DNA of 64,000 bases from Gautieria morchelliformis (taxonomy: Eukaryota; Basidiomycota; Agaricomycetes; Gomphales; Gomphaceae), in the NCBI GenBank assembly GCA_015179125.1, contig WHVA01000142.1:1-64000 (forward strand), given 5' to 3'. The stretch's first letter is position 1. The number at the start of each line of letters is the position of its first letter. Shown here piece by piece: positions 22,301 to 32,900 of the stretch. The translations under genes were made by a program, and so were the position numbers. The notes beneath the pieces were generated by a model. It made no database searches and had not been told where the DNA came from. It saw only the letters and a list, made by a program, of their open reading frames with translations.

Positions 22301-23567
22301 GCGTTAGATATTGTGCATTTCTGGCTACCGAGTCGAATATCGTAGCCAGCATCATCGCACTGACCAATCGAGACGAGGGTAGCAGCAATTTTTGGAGCAT
22401 AGTATGTATCTTGCAACATGACTTCTACTGTTTTATCTCCAACCTTGTTGGATAATACAAGCAGTCCTGAACCGAAGGCATCAAAGTGCCTTTGTTGGCT
22501 GCTCGGATAGTCCTCGGTTGTGAGAATTGACAGTAGTTCCTCAATAAATTTTTGTGAGGAGTCATATGCGATGTCGTTCCGGTGTCGAGTATAACTATAA
22601 CTCCTGAGGATGTACTCAGATTGAAATTAGAGCACTCGTCAAAATTGGTGAAGGCAAGATGCCCATCACCACTTTCCTCAGAAGAGGACTCTTCTTCGGC
22701 AATATTCGCTTTTGCTTTACCCTTCTTCTTCTTCTTGCCTTTGGCTTTTTTCTTCTGACGTGGTCCTTGACCTTCTTTACCACCTCCCTTAGCCCAGCAA
22801 TTTTCCATGGAATGTCCAGGCTTTTTGCAGTTGGTGCATATATGCGCCTTCTGCCCCTTTTGGTCCTTCTTAGTAGATGACCCAATAAACACCTGCTCTT
22901 CTTGCGGGAGTGTTTTCTTCCTGTCATACTGAGCCTTTAGTACCCTAATAATATTATCAGGGACTAATGGCATCCCGCATTCTTCAAGCGAAGTGGTAAG
23001 GGCGTTCATGACTGCCTCATATGGTGGAAGTGACGCAAGGATTATGTCCATGAATTCTTCTTCAGAAACTCTAGCTCCCATCTCATTAAGACGAGCATAT
23101 AGGTCTTGGGCCTTGTCCAAATGATCTCTCAAGTCTCCATCCTCAGGACATCTCATACTGCGGAGTTGTCTCTGCAGGCTGGTGAGGACCATCTTGGGCT
23201 TTTTGGTCATTTCATTGACCAGTGCATCCCAAGTCTCTTTTGCTGTCTTCTGCTTCTGTAGCATTAGAGCTAATGACTCTGACACTGAGACGATGATTTG
23301 GGTCTTGGCTTGTCCTTCTCTAGCAAGGTATCTCTCCAGCTTCTCCTCAGCCTTATCCATCTGAGTTTCCTCAGCTTCTGTAAGAATATGGCCTGGGGGC
23401 ATAACTGGAGGATCAGGAGGTTGAGTGACTCTCCCTTCTACATGCTTGAGTAGATTTTTGGACTCGAAATAGCTGATGAGAGTGGCTCGCCACAATGGCC
23501 AATTACTTCCATCAGTAGCAAGCTTCTCAACACCCAATAGCTTCTCAGAAGTGTCTCCGGGGCCCAT
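19327..23567 (-). pseudogene. Copia A gag-pol, one frameshift and one nonsense codon
   Basis: One polyprotein frame in three pieces (23567-22425, 22419-20542, 20541-19327), close to the intact polyprotein of Copia B. In order: gag with the CX2CX4HX4C knuckle (CTNCKKPGHSMENC), protease LDTGTT, the GAG-pre-integrase HH-CC region, integrase with D, D and E in SDVWGP, SDRGGEY and NGVAERLN, reverse transcriptase with AVDDL in place of YVDD, and RNase H ending TKHFDIRLYF. Lesions: one base lost in a T run near 22482 (TTTT in Copia B), shifting the frame after the protease; and CAA to TAA at 20539-20541 just before the reverse transcriptase core. The two lesions in an otherwise young element mean it cannot make a full polyprotein itself but could be mobilised in trans. 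Confidence 0.92.
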
Positions 23568-23572
23568 ATCCC

Positions 23573-24070
23573 TGTAGTAGACAGGAATTGTAGGCAGTAG
23601 GTATGGACTTGTTGCTCAAAAGAATAGACTAGAAATTAATTCACTCTCTCAGTGAATTTAGTTGTCACTGTAAGTATATTATACACTACCTAGAAATTAA
23701 TTCACTACAGAGGATTTCTAGGTTAATAAATTGAAAGAATACTAGACTAATTTACTTGCCTCTCTCAGTGAATTTAGTTGTCACTGAGAGAGGGGGAAAT
23801 CTGTTTCACTGCGCATGTACTACTACCCGGCCCTTTAGCGCCCAAGAGCTCGCGCGTCGAAGTCGTTTCAGACTCCGCTGGGTGCAGCCGCTTGTGAAAG
23901 TAGGAATAACAAGATGAAATGGAGAGATAGGGAGTGAGTGGAAAATTTCGAAAATAACCAGAGAAATGGATTCATGATACAAGAACAATATGAGAAGAAA
24001 TTGAGAAACCACACAACAAATTGGATATATTATGCTTGATTTTGGTGCAGGAGCATAAATGCACCCAACA
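23573..24070 (-). repeat. 5' LTR of Copia A
   Basis: 498 bp. The gag ATG (23567) starts only a few bases inside the LTR border, within the primer-binding site GGGATATGGGCCC, which differs at one base from that of Copia B. Confidence 0.93.
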
Positions 24071-25183
24071 TTCACCCTGCCTTGTTGTGTCCTGCCTGTC
24101 TCGACATTGGCTATCCCCACAGCAGTGAGTTTAGCTCCATCTACACACGCCGCCCACACAAAGGATTTCCTTTTCGAGTGACATGCAAAAATAGCAATTA
24201 GCACCAGGATACTTTGGGGATTAATGGACTCCTTACCAAGCTAACAAATTAGGCATCTTAGGTAATGTTTCCTTGCATTTTTGTTGCATGTAGACTTGGC
24301 TTTACAGTATTAGAGTCTTTACACTGTACGAAACAAGTAGACACTTGCTATTATATATAAATTTTTTGGCAAAAAGATAACCTGTTTCTGGGAGCACCCT
24401 GTCCTATATCTGTATATGTCATTGTTTTCCCATTTACTTGTATATTTGTTGTGGTTCTATGGTTTAAGCTATGGCTGTTGTGTCAGTGGATGGTGGTTTG
24501 ATTCTGGTGCTTGCTTTTTTTCTTCACAGATTCTCATTAATAAAATTTCTTCCGGTTAATTCAATGGTGCATTGATTATATTATGGAGCAGTTAAACTCA
24601 CCAGGCACTCATACTATTTGAAATGTGCAAACGAGGCTTTAGTGTGCCATGGTCCTCTTTGTGCACCTGGCAGGTGATAAAACCTCAATACAAGTGAAAG
24701 TATGTCAAAACATTCCCTCCCACCCACAAGCCCAGGTTTTAGCCCAACTGAGCCTGAGAATGGCCTGAGCCCTGGTCCAGGGCTGGGCTTCAATTTTGAG
24801 GGATCCTGAGCCCTCAAAAGCCAAGCTCTGACCTGGGCTTTTGAGCCTGGCCCATCCCTGGAAAACACTAGTGATCGCCAGCATTTACCACCGGACGACA
24901 CTAACACCTGAGAAGCATGTATGACTCCCATCACTATATTCATTACCCTAATTAGGATGTACAGCCTACACAAAAATAACAATTAGCACCAGGATACTTT
25001 GGGGATACTTTGGGGATAGACACTCACTGAGCACCCCCCCTTTGGGACTTCAACAATTTTCTCTAAGTCCTTTGGCATTGTCCACAATGACACAGACAGG
25101 CAGGATGATGGAGGTATAGCCTAGGAGTTGGTGTGGCCATGGCAGACAATGGGGTAGGAATTAAACTACTGTAATATTAAACT
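24071..25183. other. Old target sequence of Copia A, with a 36-bp direct repeat
   Basis: The first part encodes on the minus strand (24204-24071) a decayed open frame with CHSKRKSFVWAAC, which continued past the insertion site; I do not recognise it. The 36-bp sequence at 24186-24221 recurs at 24971-25006 with one mismatch, enclosing about 750 bp that contain a GGGCTGGGCTT-type dispersed repeat at about 24730-24860. No complete gene is supported here. Confidence 0.5.
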
Positions 25184-25409
25184 GTTTGAGCAAAGTCTTG
25201 TCAGTCATAGGCAGTGCGCGCAATTCTGAGCTGTATTACTCTACTATTAAGCAAACAATGCGCATTTGTTTGCACCCATTTGCCACCCCTTGGCGCCTGT
25301 CCTTCTCCCACATCCCTGTCTTCCCCACCCTCCACCGCTATCCTTTCCCCTGTGCTTACTCCTTTCCCTCCACATTTTTTTCTCCCTGCTTCTTTTTCTC
25401 CTCCTCTTT

Positions 25410-25783
25410 GCTGTTGTCCACCGATCATGGCTTTTGTGTGTCTGTTACGGTCATCTCTATTTCACCATCCTCTCCTTTGCTTACAGACCTTTCACTGTCA
25501 TCCCACGTCCTTTCGCCTCTGGGAGCTCTGACGACTGTTCTTCTTCCCTCACCTGACTTTGCCACTGTGTGGGCACCGAGGACTGTCTCTCCCCTGTCTC
25601 GCATCCCCTCACCCTCTCTGGCCTCCGTCTGCTTCCGTCTTCGACCACCGATCCTTGGTTTTGCATGTCTGTTACTGTGAGCTCTATTTTGCCATCCTCT
25701 CCTCTGCTTACAGTCTTTTCTCTGCCCTCATGCCTCCTTTCACTTCCGGGAGCTGTGACGACCGTTCTTCTGTCCCTTGCCTG
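25410..25783. repeat. Pyrimidine-rich imperfect tandem repeat, about 230-bp period
   Basis: Two units (starting near 25415 and 25645) share ACCACCGATC, TGTCTGTTAC, CACCATCCTCTCC / GCCATCCTCTCC, TGCTTACAG and GGGAGCT(C/G)TGACGACTGT/CGT. The C+T bias leaves all three plus frames open, so the Ser/Pro/Leu-rich ORFs at 25186-25680 are not treated as genes. Confidence 0.65.
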
Positions 25784-25881
25784 TGTCATAAAAGTATCAG
25801 TAAGCCCATCACTGCCATTACAACATGTCCAACTGCCACATATATGCTACTCCATGTTACCCACACACCTCCACTCACAAC

Positions 25882-28041
25882 ACCCTACTTTGAAGACTCG
25901 AAGGCATACAAGGTGTGGGTACCATGCACCAGGACGCTGATCAAGGCTAGGGATGTGGTATTCAACGAGCTAAAACACATCGAACATACCACGATACAAC
26001 TCATTGATGACGACGATACCCCTTCTCTATATCCCTTCTCTCTGGGTAATCGACGGCGAAACCCAAAGATGCGTCAAGCAGCCAGAACCAGATCACAACG
26101 AGACGGCAGACGACGACGACGCAATTCCACCACTCGTACTGCTTGAGGATGACGAAGAGGACTTGCAAGAGAGGGAGGAGATAATTGAGGGAATGTTGGG
26201 GTTAAGACCAGGGGAGATGCAACCGGAGAGTTTCGACACAGAAGCCAAACCTAGAACAGAGGAGGAAGTCAAGGGCGAAAGGAAAGAGAAAGACAGTACG
26301 GAGGAAAACACAGAAACGGCACCGAAGGAATCTTCAAGGGGACCATGGATGGATCCATCAAACACAGAATATAGGAGAGGAAAGAGAAATGCGGCACTAC
26401 TCACAGAAATAGCAGCCATGGCACACGGGAGGATGGAACTGGAGGAGAGTGATAGGGCATTTGTCATATTAGCAGAGGACGAGCCGGGAAGCTATAAGGA
26501 AGCGATGAGGTCAGAGAACACAGAAAAATGGAGAAGGGCATGTGAGGAGGAATACCAGATGCTGATGGGATGCCGCACGTGGGATCTAGTGGAGAAGCCA
26601 GAGGGGGTGAATGTGTTTGGAAGCAGGTGGACTTTTCGAGTGAAGAGGGACAACATAGGAGGAGTCGACAGATTCAAATCCCATTTCGTTGCACAGGGGT
26701 ACTCACAGGTTTCAGGAGTCGACTACCAAGAAACCTACTCACCGACAATCAGGCTAACATCAATCCGACTCATCCTCACACTCCTGCAAGTATGATCTAG
26801 AACTACGACGGGTTGACGTGAAGGGAGCATACCTCAACGGGAAATTAGAAGATGACGTCTACATGTGACAGCCAGAGGGGTTCATAGAGCCAGGGAAAGA
26901 GAAGCTGGTATGCAGATTGAACAAGGGTATATATGGGTTGAAGCAGTTGGGGAGGGTATGGCACGGGACGCTGAAGAGGGAGATGGAGAGGATCGGGTTC
27001 AGGGTGGGAGAGGCGGATAAAACGATTTTCTTCAGGTTTGGGGAAGGAGACAGCATGGAGATAGTGGGGTGGTACGTGGACGATGGACTGCTCGCGTCAA
27101 CCTCAAAGTCAGCAATGGAGCAGATGGTGTCAGACATCAGGGGGAGCTTCGACATACAGGACCTGGGGGATCCGACACGTCTACTCGGCATTCAAATCAC
27201 TCGAAATAGAAGCCTCGGCACCATACACATATCACAAGACGCCTTCATCAATACCATCACCAAATAATTTGATATCACTTCCAGTTGTGCTGTGAATTCA
27301 CCGATGGATCCCAACATTGAGCTATGCACCTCTACGACACCCTCAGAAATCATCGATTTCGTGTACGCATCCATCATTGGCAGTCTCAATTATTGCGCAG
27401 TGGCCGCCTGACCCAACATATCCTACACCATTAATAAGTGTGCACAATACTCATCCAAACCTAATGTGACTCACTGGGAGGCCACGAAGAGGATCATGAG
27501 GTACCTTCTGAACATGAGGGAGTACGGGATCACATACGTCAAGGAGGGCGATGGGGCAATAGGATCCGCTCACAATCTGGTGGGTTATATGGATGTGGAC
27601 TTCGCAAGAGATTGAGATGACCAGAAGTCCACGACCGGCTGGGTGTTTACCTTCAACGGCGCACCCATCTCCTGGGCTTCGAAGAAACAAAATATGGTCA
27701 GTAGGTTGACTATGGAGTTGGAGGTAGTGGCGGGATCTTTTGCGACAGCAGAGGGCATATGGCTCATCAGGCTCGGACGAGACTTCAAACACGATTTTAC
27801 CCCCATCCCCGCGCTTACCAACAATCAGTCATCTATCACATTCTCCAACGATGGCGTCAGCAGCGGCCATACCAAACATATCGATGTACATTTCCATTAC
27901 ACGAAAGAGCAGATAGAAGCAGGCAACATAAGACTACGATACATCAAAACACTCGAAAACCCTGCAGACGTTCTAACCAAGCCCTTACCGCCACGCAAGC
28001 ACCTCCACATCCTAGAGATGCTAGGAGTGCGTTGGGCTTGA
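25882..28041 (+). pseudogene. Copia E pol remnant (integrase tail, reverse transcriptase, RNase H)
   Basis: The tail of integrase (YKVWVPCTRTLIKARDVVF) runs into an acidic linker and then a Copia reverse transcriptase: WTFRVKRDNIGGVDRFKSHF, GVDYQETYSPT, DVKGAYLNGKLED, KGIYGLKQLGRVWH, WYVDDGLLA and DIQDLGD. RNase H follows: GYMDVDFARD, SSITFSND and HTKHIDVHFHYTKEQI. It reads through at least four stops (TGA 26866, 27409 and 27613; TAA near 27265) and a shift near 26030. The active-site YVDD is intact, but the gene is dead. It differs clearly from Copia A-D (WYVDD against TAVDD), so it is another lineage. Confidence 0.88.
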
Positions 28042-28048
28042 GGGGGAG

Positions 28049-28672
28049 TGTCATAAAAGTATCAGTAAGCCCATCACTGCCATCACAACACGTCCAACTG
28101 CCGCATATATGCTACTCCACGTTACCCACACACCTCCACTCACAACACCCACACCTATCCGAGCCCACACACGTCTGTACAACACACCCTGATGTCTCCA
28201 TCGCCCTGCCGACTCGACCCTGACCCAGTACCCGCAGATCCACCCCAACCCAAGACGAAGCCCGAGCCCGAGGCATACTGATCCATGGAGGAGCTAGAGG
28301 CTGAGCCACCTGTTTGCATATCTTCCACATTCCTTTCTTTCCTTCTAATCACAATCCATATTTCTGATATGTATGACTACCTACACTCCCCCCCATTCAA
28401 TAGACAAGCCTCTTAGCTACCGCTGCCTCTGGACTACCGTACCCCCGAGTCCAGACATTCGAGTCGACCCACACATCCCTTCTCCACTCTTCGCACCGCA
28501 GCACACCCCATAGCTAGATAAATACTTCAGCTTGTACATCCAAAATCCCTAGTCAATCAGAACTCACCTTTCGAACCACCTTGGTATCTTGCAACGCATA
28601 GTACTGCGTAGTTATCACTGGAGAGATCTCACACATTGTGTTTTCTCTATATTTTCGTTTCTACAACTCCAC
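28049..28672 (+). repeat. 3' LTR of Copia E (right end approximate)
   Basis: Starts TGTCATAAAAG, matching 25784 onward for about 95 bp. A plausible right end is the TTTCTACA near 28672, but with the left LTR cut short the end cannot be confirmed. Confidence 0.6.
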
Positions 28673-28752
28673 TCGATTTGACTTCGAGTAGAAGTCTGAA
28701 TCCAACTCACTATTCAATCTACCATCAACTACTCTTAGTCTTTCACATTATC

Positions 28753-29135
28753 AACAAGCCGCTAAAGACCTGGGCATTTTTGCTGACCAAAGCGAAGGCG
28801 ACTTTTGCATATCTGAAGGCATTGACTCCCTTCGCACCCTGCACCAGCTTCGGCTGTTGTTGCTCACCTTCTCATTAATGACTGTTGGCCTTTGCATGCC
28901 AACACTTGGACAATGTTTAAACATGCCTTCTCTCAAGACTTCCTTACAGCAGGAGCTGGTGCTGAAGAAAATCATCATTCCTGGGCATTATCAGATGTAT
29001 CAGAAATTCTCGATGAATATGGCAAATGACTGTCAGAGTTTGGCTTACCCGAACCATGGACATATAGCAACAAAATCCTACATGAACTGAGCCAGTGGTC
29101 TGCCAATCCTATACATCTTTACCACCTCTGTCAAA
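28753..29135 (+). pseudogene. Helitron helicase-like fragment
   Basis: A short conserved-looking stretch in two frames. It reads DLGIFADQSEGDFCISEG, then LRTLHQLRLLLLTF, then after a one-base shift NDCWPLHANTWTMFKHAF and, further on, SEILDEYGK and LSEFGLPEPWTYSNKIL. The pattern (leucine-rich block, W...F..., dialysed by a tail with LxxFGLPxP) fits the C-terminal part of Rep-helicase proteins of fungal Helitrons. No helicase motif I-IV is present, so the call rests on general resemblance. The R-family LTR begins two bases later. Confidence 0.4.
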
Positions 29136-29136
29136 T

Positions 29137-29425
29137 TGTCAAGATTGGATTTTAGGCATTAATATCGTGTATGAGTGAACACAGCGAATGCTTGTGCAAT
29201 GAAGTGTGTAGTTTGGCAAATAAGGTGAAGCTGATAAATGTTAGAAGGTAAGAGGGCTACCCGAACAGGGCTCGCCCTCTCTACAGTCATAGTGGAATAG
29301 CCCGTGATGCTTGACAATGTAATGTACAAGGTCTCATGGAAAGGTTGTCTAGTAGTAACAATCTTTTCGCTGGCGAAGGTGCTCCTTCAGAGCCCTTCAC
29401 TGACAGCACCGGCAATGGTATGAAG
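29137..29425 (+). mobile_element. Family R LTR, copy 1, left part
   Basis: Begins TGTCAAGATTGG, as do the other family R copies (42327, 55534, 59810), and ends at the TGAAG duplication where Copia B inserted. The rest continues at 34671. Confidence 0.85.
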
Positions 29426-29912
29426 TGTTGGGTGCATTTATGCTCCTGCACCAAAATCAAGCATAATATATTCAATTTATTGTGTGGTGTTTCAATATTT
29501 TCTCATACTGTTCTTGTACTATGCATCCACTTCTCTGCTTATTTTCGAAATTTTCTAGTCACTCCCTATCTCTCCATTCCATTCTGTTATTTCTATTTTC
29601 ATAGGCGGCTGCACCCAGCGGAGTTTGAAATGACTTCGATGCGCGAGCCCTTGGGCGCTAAAGGGCCGGGTGCAAGTATATGCCTTCTGAGACAGGATTA
29701 CACTCCTCTCTCAGTGACAATAAATTCACTGAGAGAGGCGAGTAATATCTTTCATATTTACATAGCATGTTGACTGAAAATCATGTAGTATATTTGATTC
29801 TAGGTATTGTATTAATATATCAGTGACAATAAATTCACTGAGAGAGTATATTGATTCTAGCTTTCTAAAAACTCTACCGAACCTTCCCTGCCATAGCCCC
29901 TAGTTGCTAACA
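29426..29912 (+). repeat. 5' LTR of Copia B
   Basis: 487 bp. Contains a 13-bp-arm hairpin at 29705-29738 with loop CAATAAAT and a second, shorter version near 29822-29845. Confidence 0.95.
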
Positions 29913-29932
29913 AGGGTTATGGGCCCCGCAGA
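29913..29932 (+). promoter_or_regulatory. Primer-binding site of Copia B overlapping the gag start
   Basis: Just past the LTR end the sequence GGGTTATGGGCCC (from 29914) is the complement of the anticodon stem-loop typical of eukaryotic initiator tRNA-Met (GGGCCCATAACCC). The gag ATG (29919) lies inside it, opposite the CAU anticodon. This resembles the half-tRNA priming known for Drosophila copia. Confidence 0.65.
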
Positions 29933-32900
29933 CACTTCGCAGAAGCTTTTGGGTGTGGAGAAGCTTGCAACAGATGGAAGTAATTGGCCTCTGTGGCGAG
30001 CTACTCTCACAAGTTATTTTGAGTCCAAAAATCTACTCAGGCATATAGAAGGGAGAGCCATTCGACCTCCTGATCCTCCAGTCATGCCCCCAGGCCATAT
30101 TCTCACAGAAGCTGAGGAAACTCAGATTGAGAAGGCTGAGGAGAAGCTGGAGAAGTATCTTGCCAGAGAAGGACAGGCCAAAACCCAAATAATCGTCTCA
30201 GTGTCAGAGTCACTAGCTCTGATGCTACAGAAGAGACACACAGCAAAAGAAGTCTGGGATGCATTGGTCAATGAGATGACCAAAAAGCCCAAGATGGTCC
30301 TCACCAACCTACAGAGACAGCTTCGCAGTATGAGGTGTCCTGAGGATGGAGACTTGAGAGATCACTTGGACAAGGCCCAAGACCTCTATGCTCGTCTCAA
30401 TGAGATGGGAGCCAGAATTTCTGAAGGAGAGTTTACCGACATTATCCTTGCATCACTTCCACCCTCCTATGAGGCAGTTATGAATGCCCTTACCACGTCG
30501 CTCGAAGAATGTGGAATGCCCTTAGTGCCTGATGATATTATCAGAGTACTAAAGGCTCAATACGACAGGAGAAAGACCCTCAATATTTCACAAGAAGAGC
30601 AGGCATTTATTGGTTCATCTACGAAAGGGCAGAAGGGCCGGAAAGACCCGAAGGTGCCTGCATGCACTAATTGCCACAAGCCTGGACATGCTATAGAGAG
30701 TTGCTGGGCTAAAGGAGGTGGTAAAGAAGGCCAGGGGCCACGTCAGAAGAAGAAAGCGAAAGCCAAAAAGAAGAAGGGCAAAGCCAAGGCGAATGTTACC
30801 GAAGAAGTGTCCTCTGAGGAGGATGAGAGTGGCAGTCCAGCCGCTTTCGCCAACTTCGACTGCTCTAATTTGAGTAGTTTATCTCTGGACACTGTTGTTA
30901 TCCTCGACACTGGAACGACCGCACATATGACCCCTCACAAGAATTTATTGAGGGATTACAGTCCATTCTCACAGCCGCGCACAATTCGTGCAGCCAACAA
31001 AGGCACTTTTGATGCCTTCGGTTCAGGCTCACTCGTGCTATCTAACAAGGTTGGAGATAAGACTGTGAACATTACATTGAAGGATACGTTCTATGCACCC
31101 AAAATGGCTGTTACCCTGATCTCGATCGGCCGGTGCGATGATGCAGGCTATAACACACAAATAGCTGATCAGAAATGCACAATATCCAATCGTAAAGGCA
31201 GGATATTGATGCAAGCACCGAAGCTGAATGGCTTATATCGATTTGATTTACAACACACAAGTGCCGAAGCGCATGTATGCGCATCAGCCATGGAAATACA
31301 TCAAAAAATGGGGCATATTTCACAAAAGTCCCTACAGCATTTGCTCAACCGTGGCATGATATTAGGCATTGAATTGAGCTCAAAAGGTGACAAGGTTGTT
31401 TGCGATGCGTGCATTCAGGCGAAGATTGCACGCAAATCACTTCCTCAGGAACCCAGAAGCCGATCATCAAAATTCGGTGACAGAATTTATTCTGATGTCT
31501 GGGGACCAGCGAGACACTCCACAATTGACAAGAAATCTTATTATGTGTCTTTCATCGACGACTACTCAAGAGAATCGGTTATCTATTTGATGGCAAACAA
31601 ATCGGAAGCATTTTCAAAATATAAACTCTACGAGGCCTTGATGCTTCGACAGAGGAACGTGCACATCAAAGCACTTGTTTCCGACAGAGGGGGCGAATAT
31701 ACAAGCTCGGAATTTGAACAGCATTTAGCCAAGCAAGGCACGAAGCATCGGTTAACCGTGCACGACACCCCAGAGTCAAATGGTGTTGCTGAACGTTTAA
31801 ACCGAACTCTAGTTGAAAGAGCTCGTGCCATGCTATTGGAATCAAGTCTTCCTAAGACTCTATGGGGGCATGCAATTTTGCATGCCAACTATCTTAGGAA
31901 TCGGACACACACAAGAGCTTTGCCAGATAAAACCCCTTTTGAAATGATCCATCACGAGAAACCGAACCTGAAAGACATACACGTGTGGGGAATTGAAGTC
32001 TACGTTAAAGTCAAAGAGGGAAACAAACTAGCAGCCCGTGCCAAAAGAGCTCGGTGGATAGGAATCTCTGGACAGAGCCATGGTCACTGCATCTACTGGC
32101 CTGACTCTCAGAAGGTTTCTGTCGAGCGGAATGTTATATTTGACTCAGAGATGAAGGGGGGCAAAGCTCCAATCATTTCTATTGAAGAGTCACAGCTACC
32201 TACGTCCAGAAAAATGGTACAGGCCATCTCGGCGCCAGCACCTATGCCTAGTCGCTTAGTCAGCGAGGAGGCAAAGATCGAGGAAATTGATGATGATGAA
32301 CCAGAGGAACGTCTGAAAGAGCTGCAACCTAGTCAGACTGTTGATGTCAGACCGAAAGAAGCTGCTCCAATAAGGAGAAGTGAAAGGATCCGTCAGCAAC
32401 AGGTGCAGCCGGCCCCAAGTGGTCCCGTAACAAGATCTCAAACTAAGAGACATGCTGGTGCAGATATCACTACACTAGCTTACGAGGACATTGAGGACCA
32501 TCAAGACAAATTATTCGAACAAGATTTATCCTCTGAAACTGACGGCATCAGTGATTATAACCTTGCCATCAGTACACTTTCGACCTCCGATCAAAACAAA
32601 GATAAGGTGCTGCCGGATTTGAATCAGACTGAGCCTAGCAATGCAGATGAAGCCTTAAATGATCCTATATGGAAAGCATCAATGGATAAAGAGTACAAGG
32701 TGCTACTCGACAAAGGTGTATGGGAAGTGGTTAAACCACCTCCTGGGGCAAATATTGTCGGAAATAGATGGGTATTCCTCTGGAAACGCAATCCAGAAGG
32801 TGAACCCATCACACCTAGATCGAGGATGGTCGCCCAAGGCTTTACACAAAGTTTTGGAGTCGACTACAATGAAACCTATGCACCTGTTGCTCGGATGACT

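Larger units (their letters stand above)
18818..24070 (-). mobile_element. Copia element A, full length with TTCAC target duplication
   Basis: A 5.25-kb element read on the minus strand. Its LTRs (23573-24070 at the 5' side, 18818-19313 at the 3' side) are about 500 bp, begin TGTTGGG and end CTACA in element orientation, and differ at only one substitution and one 2-bp indel as far as read. The 5-bp sequence TTCAC at 18813-18817 recurs at 24071-24075, so the boundaries are exact. The insertion split an older minus-strand open frame (24071-24204 continuing at 18817). Confidence 0.95.
25784..28672 (+). mobile_element. Copia element E, internally deleted, second Copia lineage
   Basis: About 97 bp of LTR starting TGTCATAAAAGTATC (25784 to about 25881) is joined directly to the end of an integrase region. 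The same LTR start recurs at 28049, right after the RNase H stop, and should run to about 28620-28672 (end not fixed). Gag, protease and most of integrase are missing, as is the rest of the left LTR. No target duplication was found. Confidence 0.75.

Noticed and set aside
25186..25680. Ser/Pro/Leu-rich plus-strand ORFs in three frames
   Set aside because: All frames are open because the strand is pyrimidine-rich and tandemly repeated; no conserved motif.
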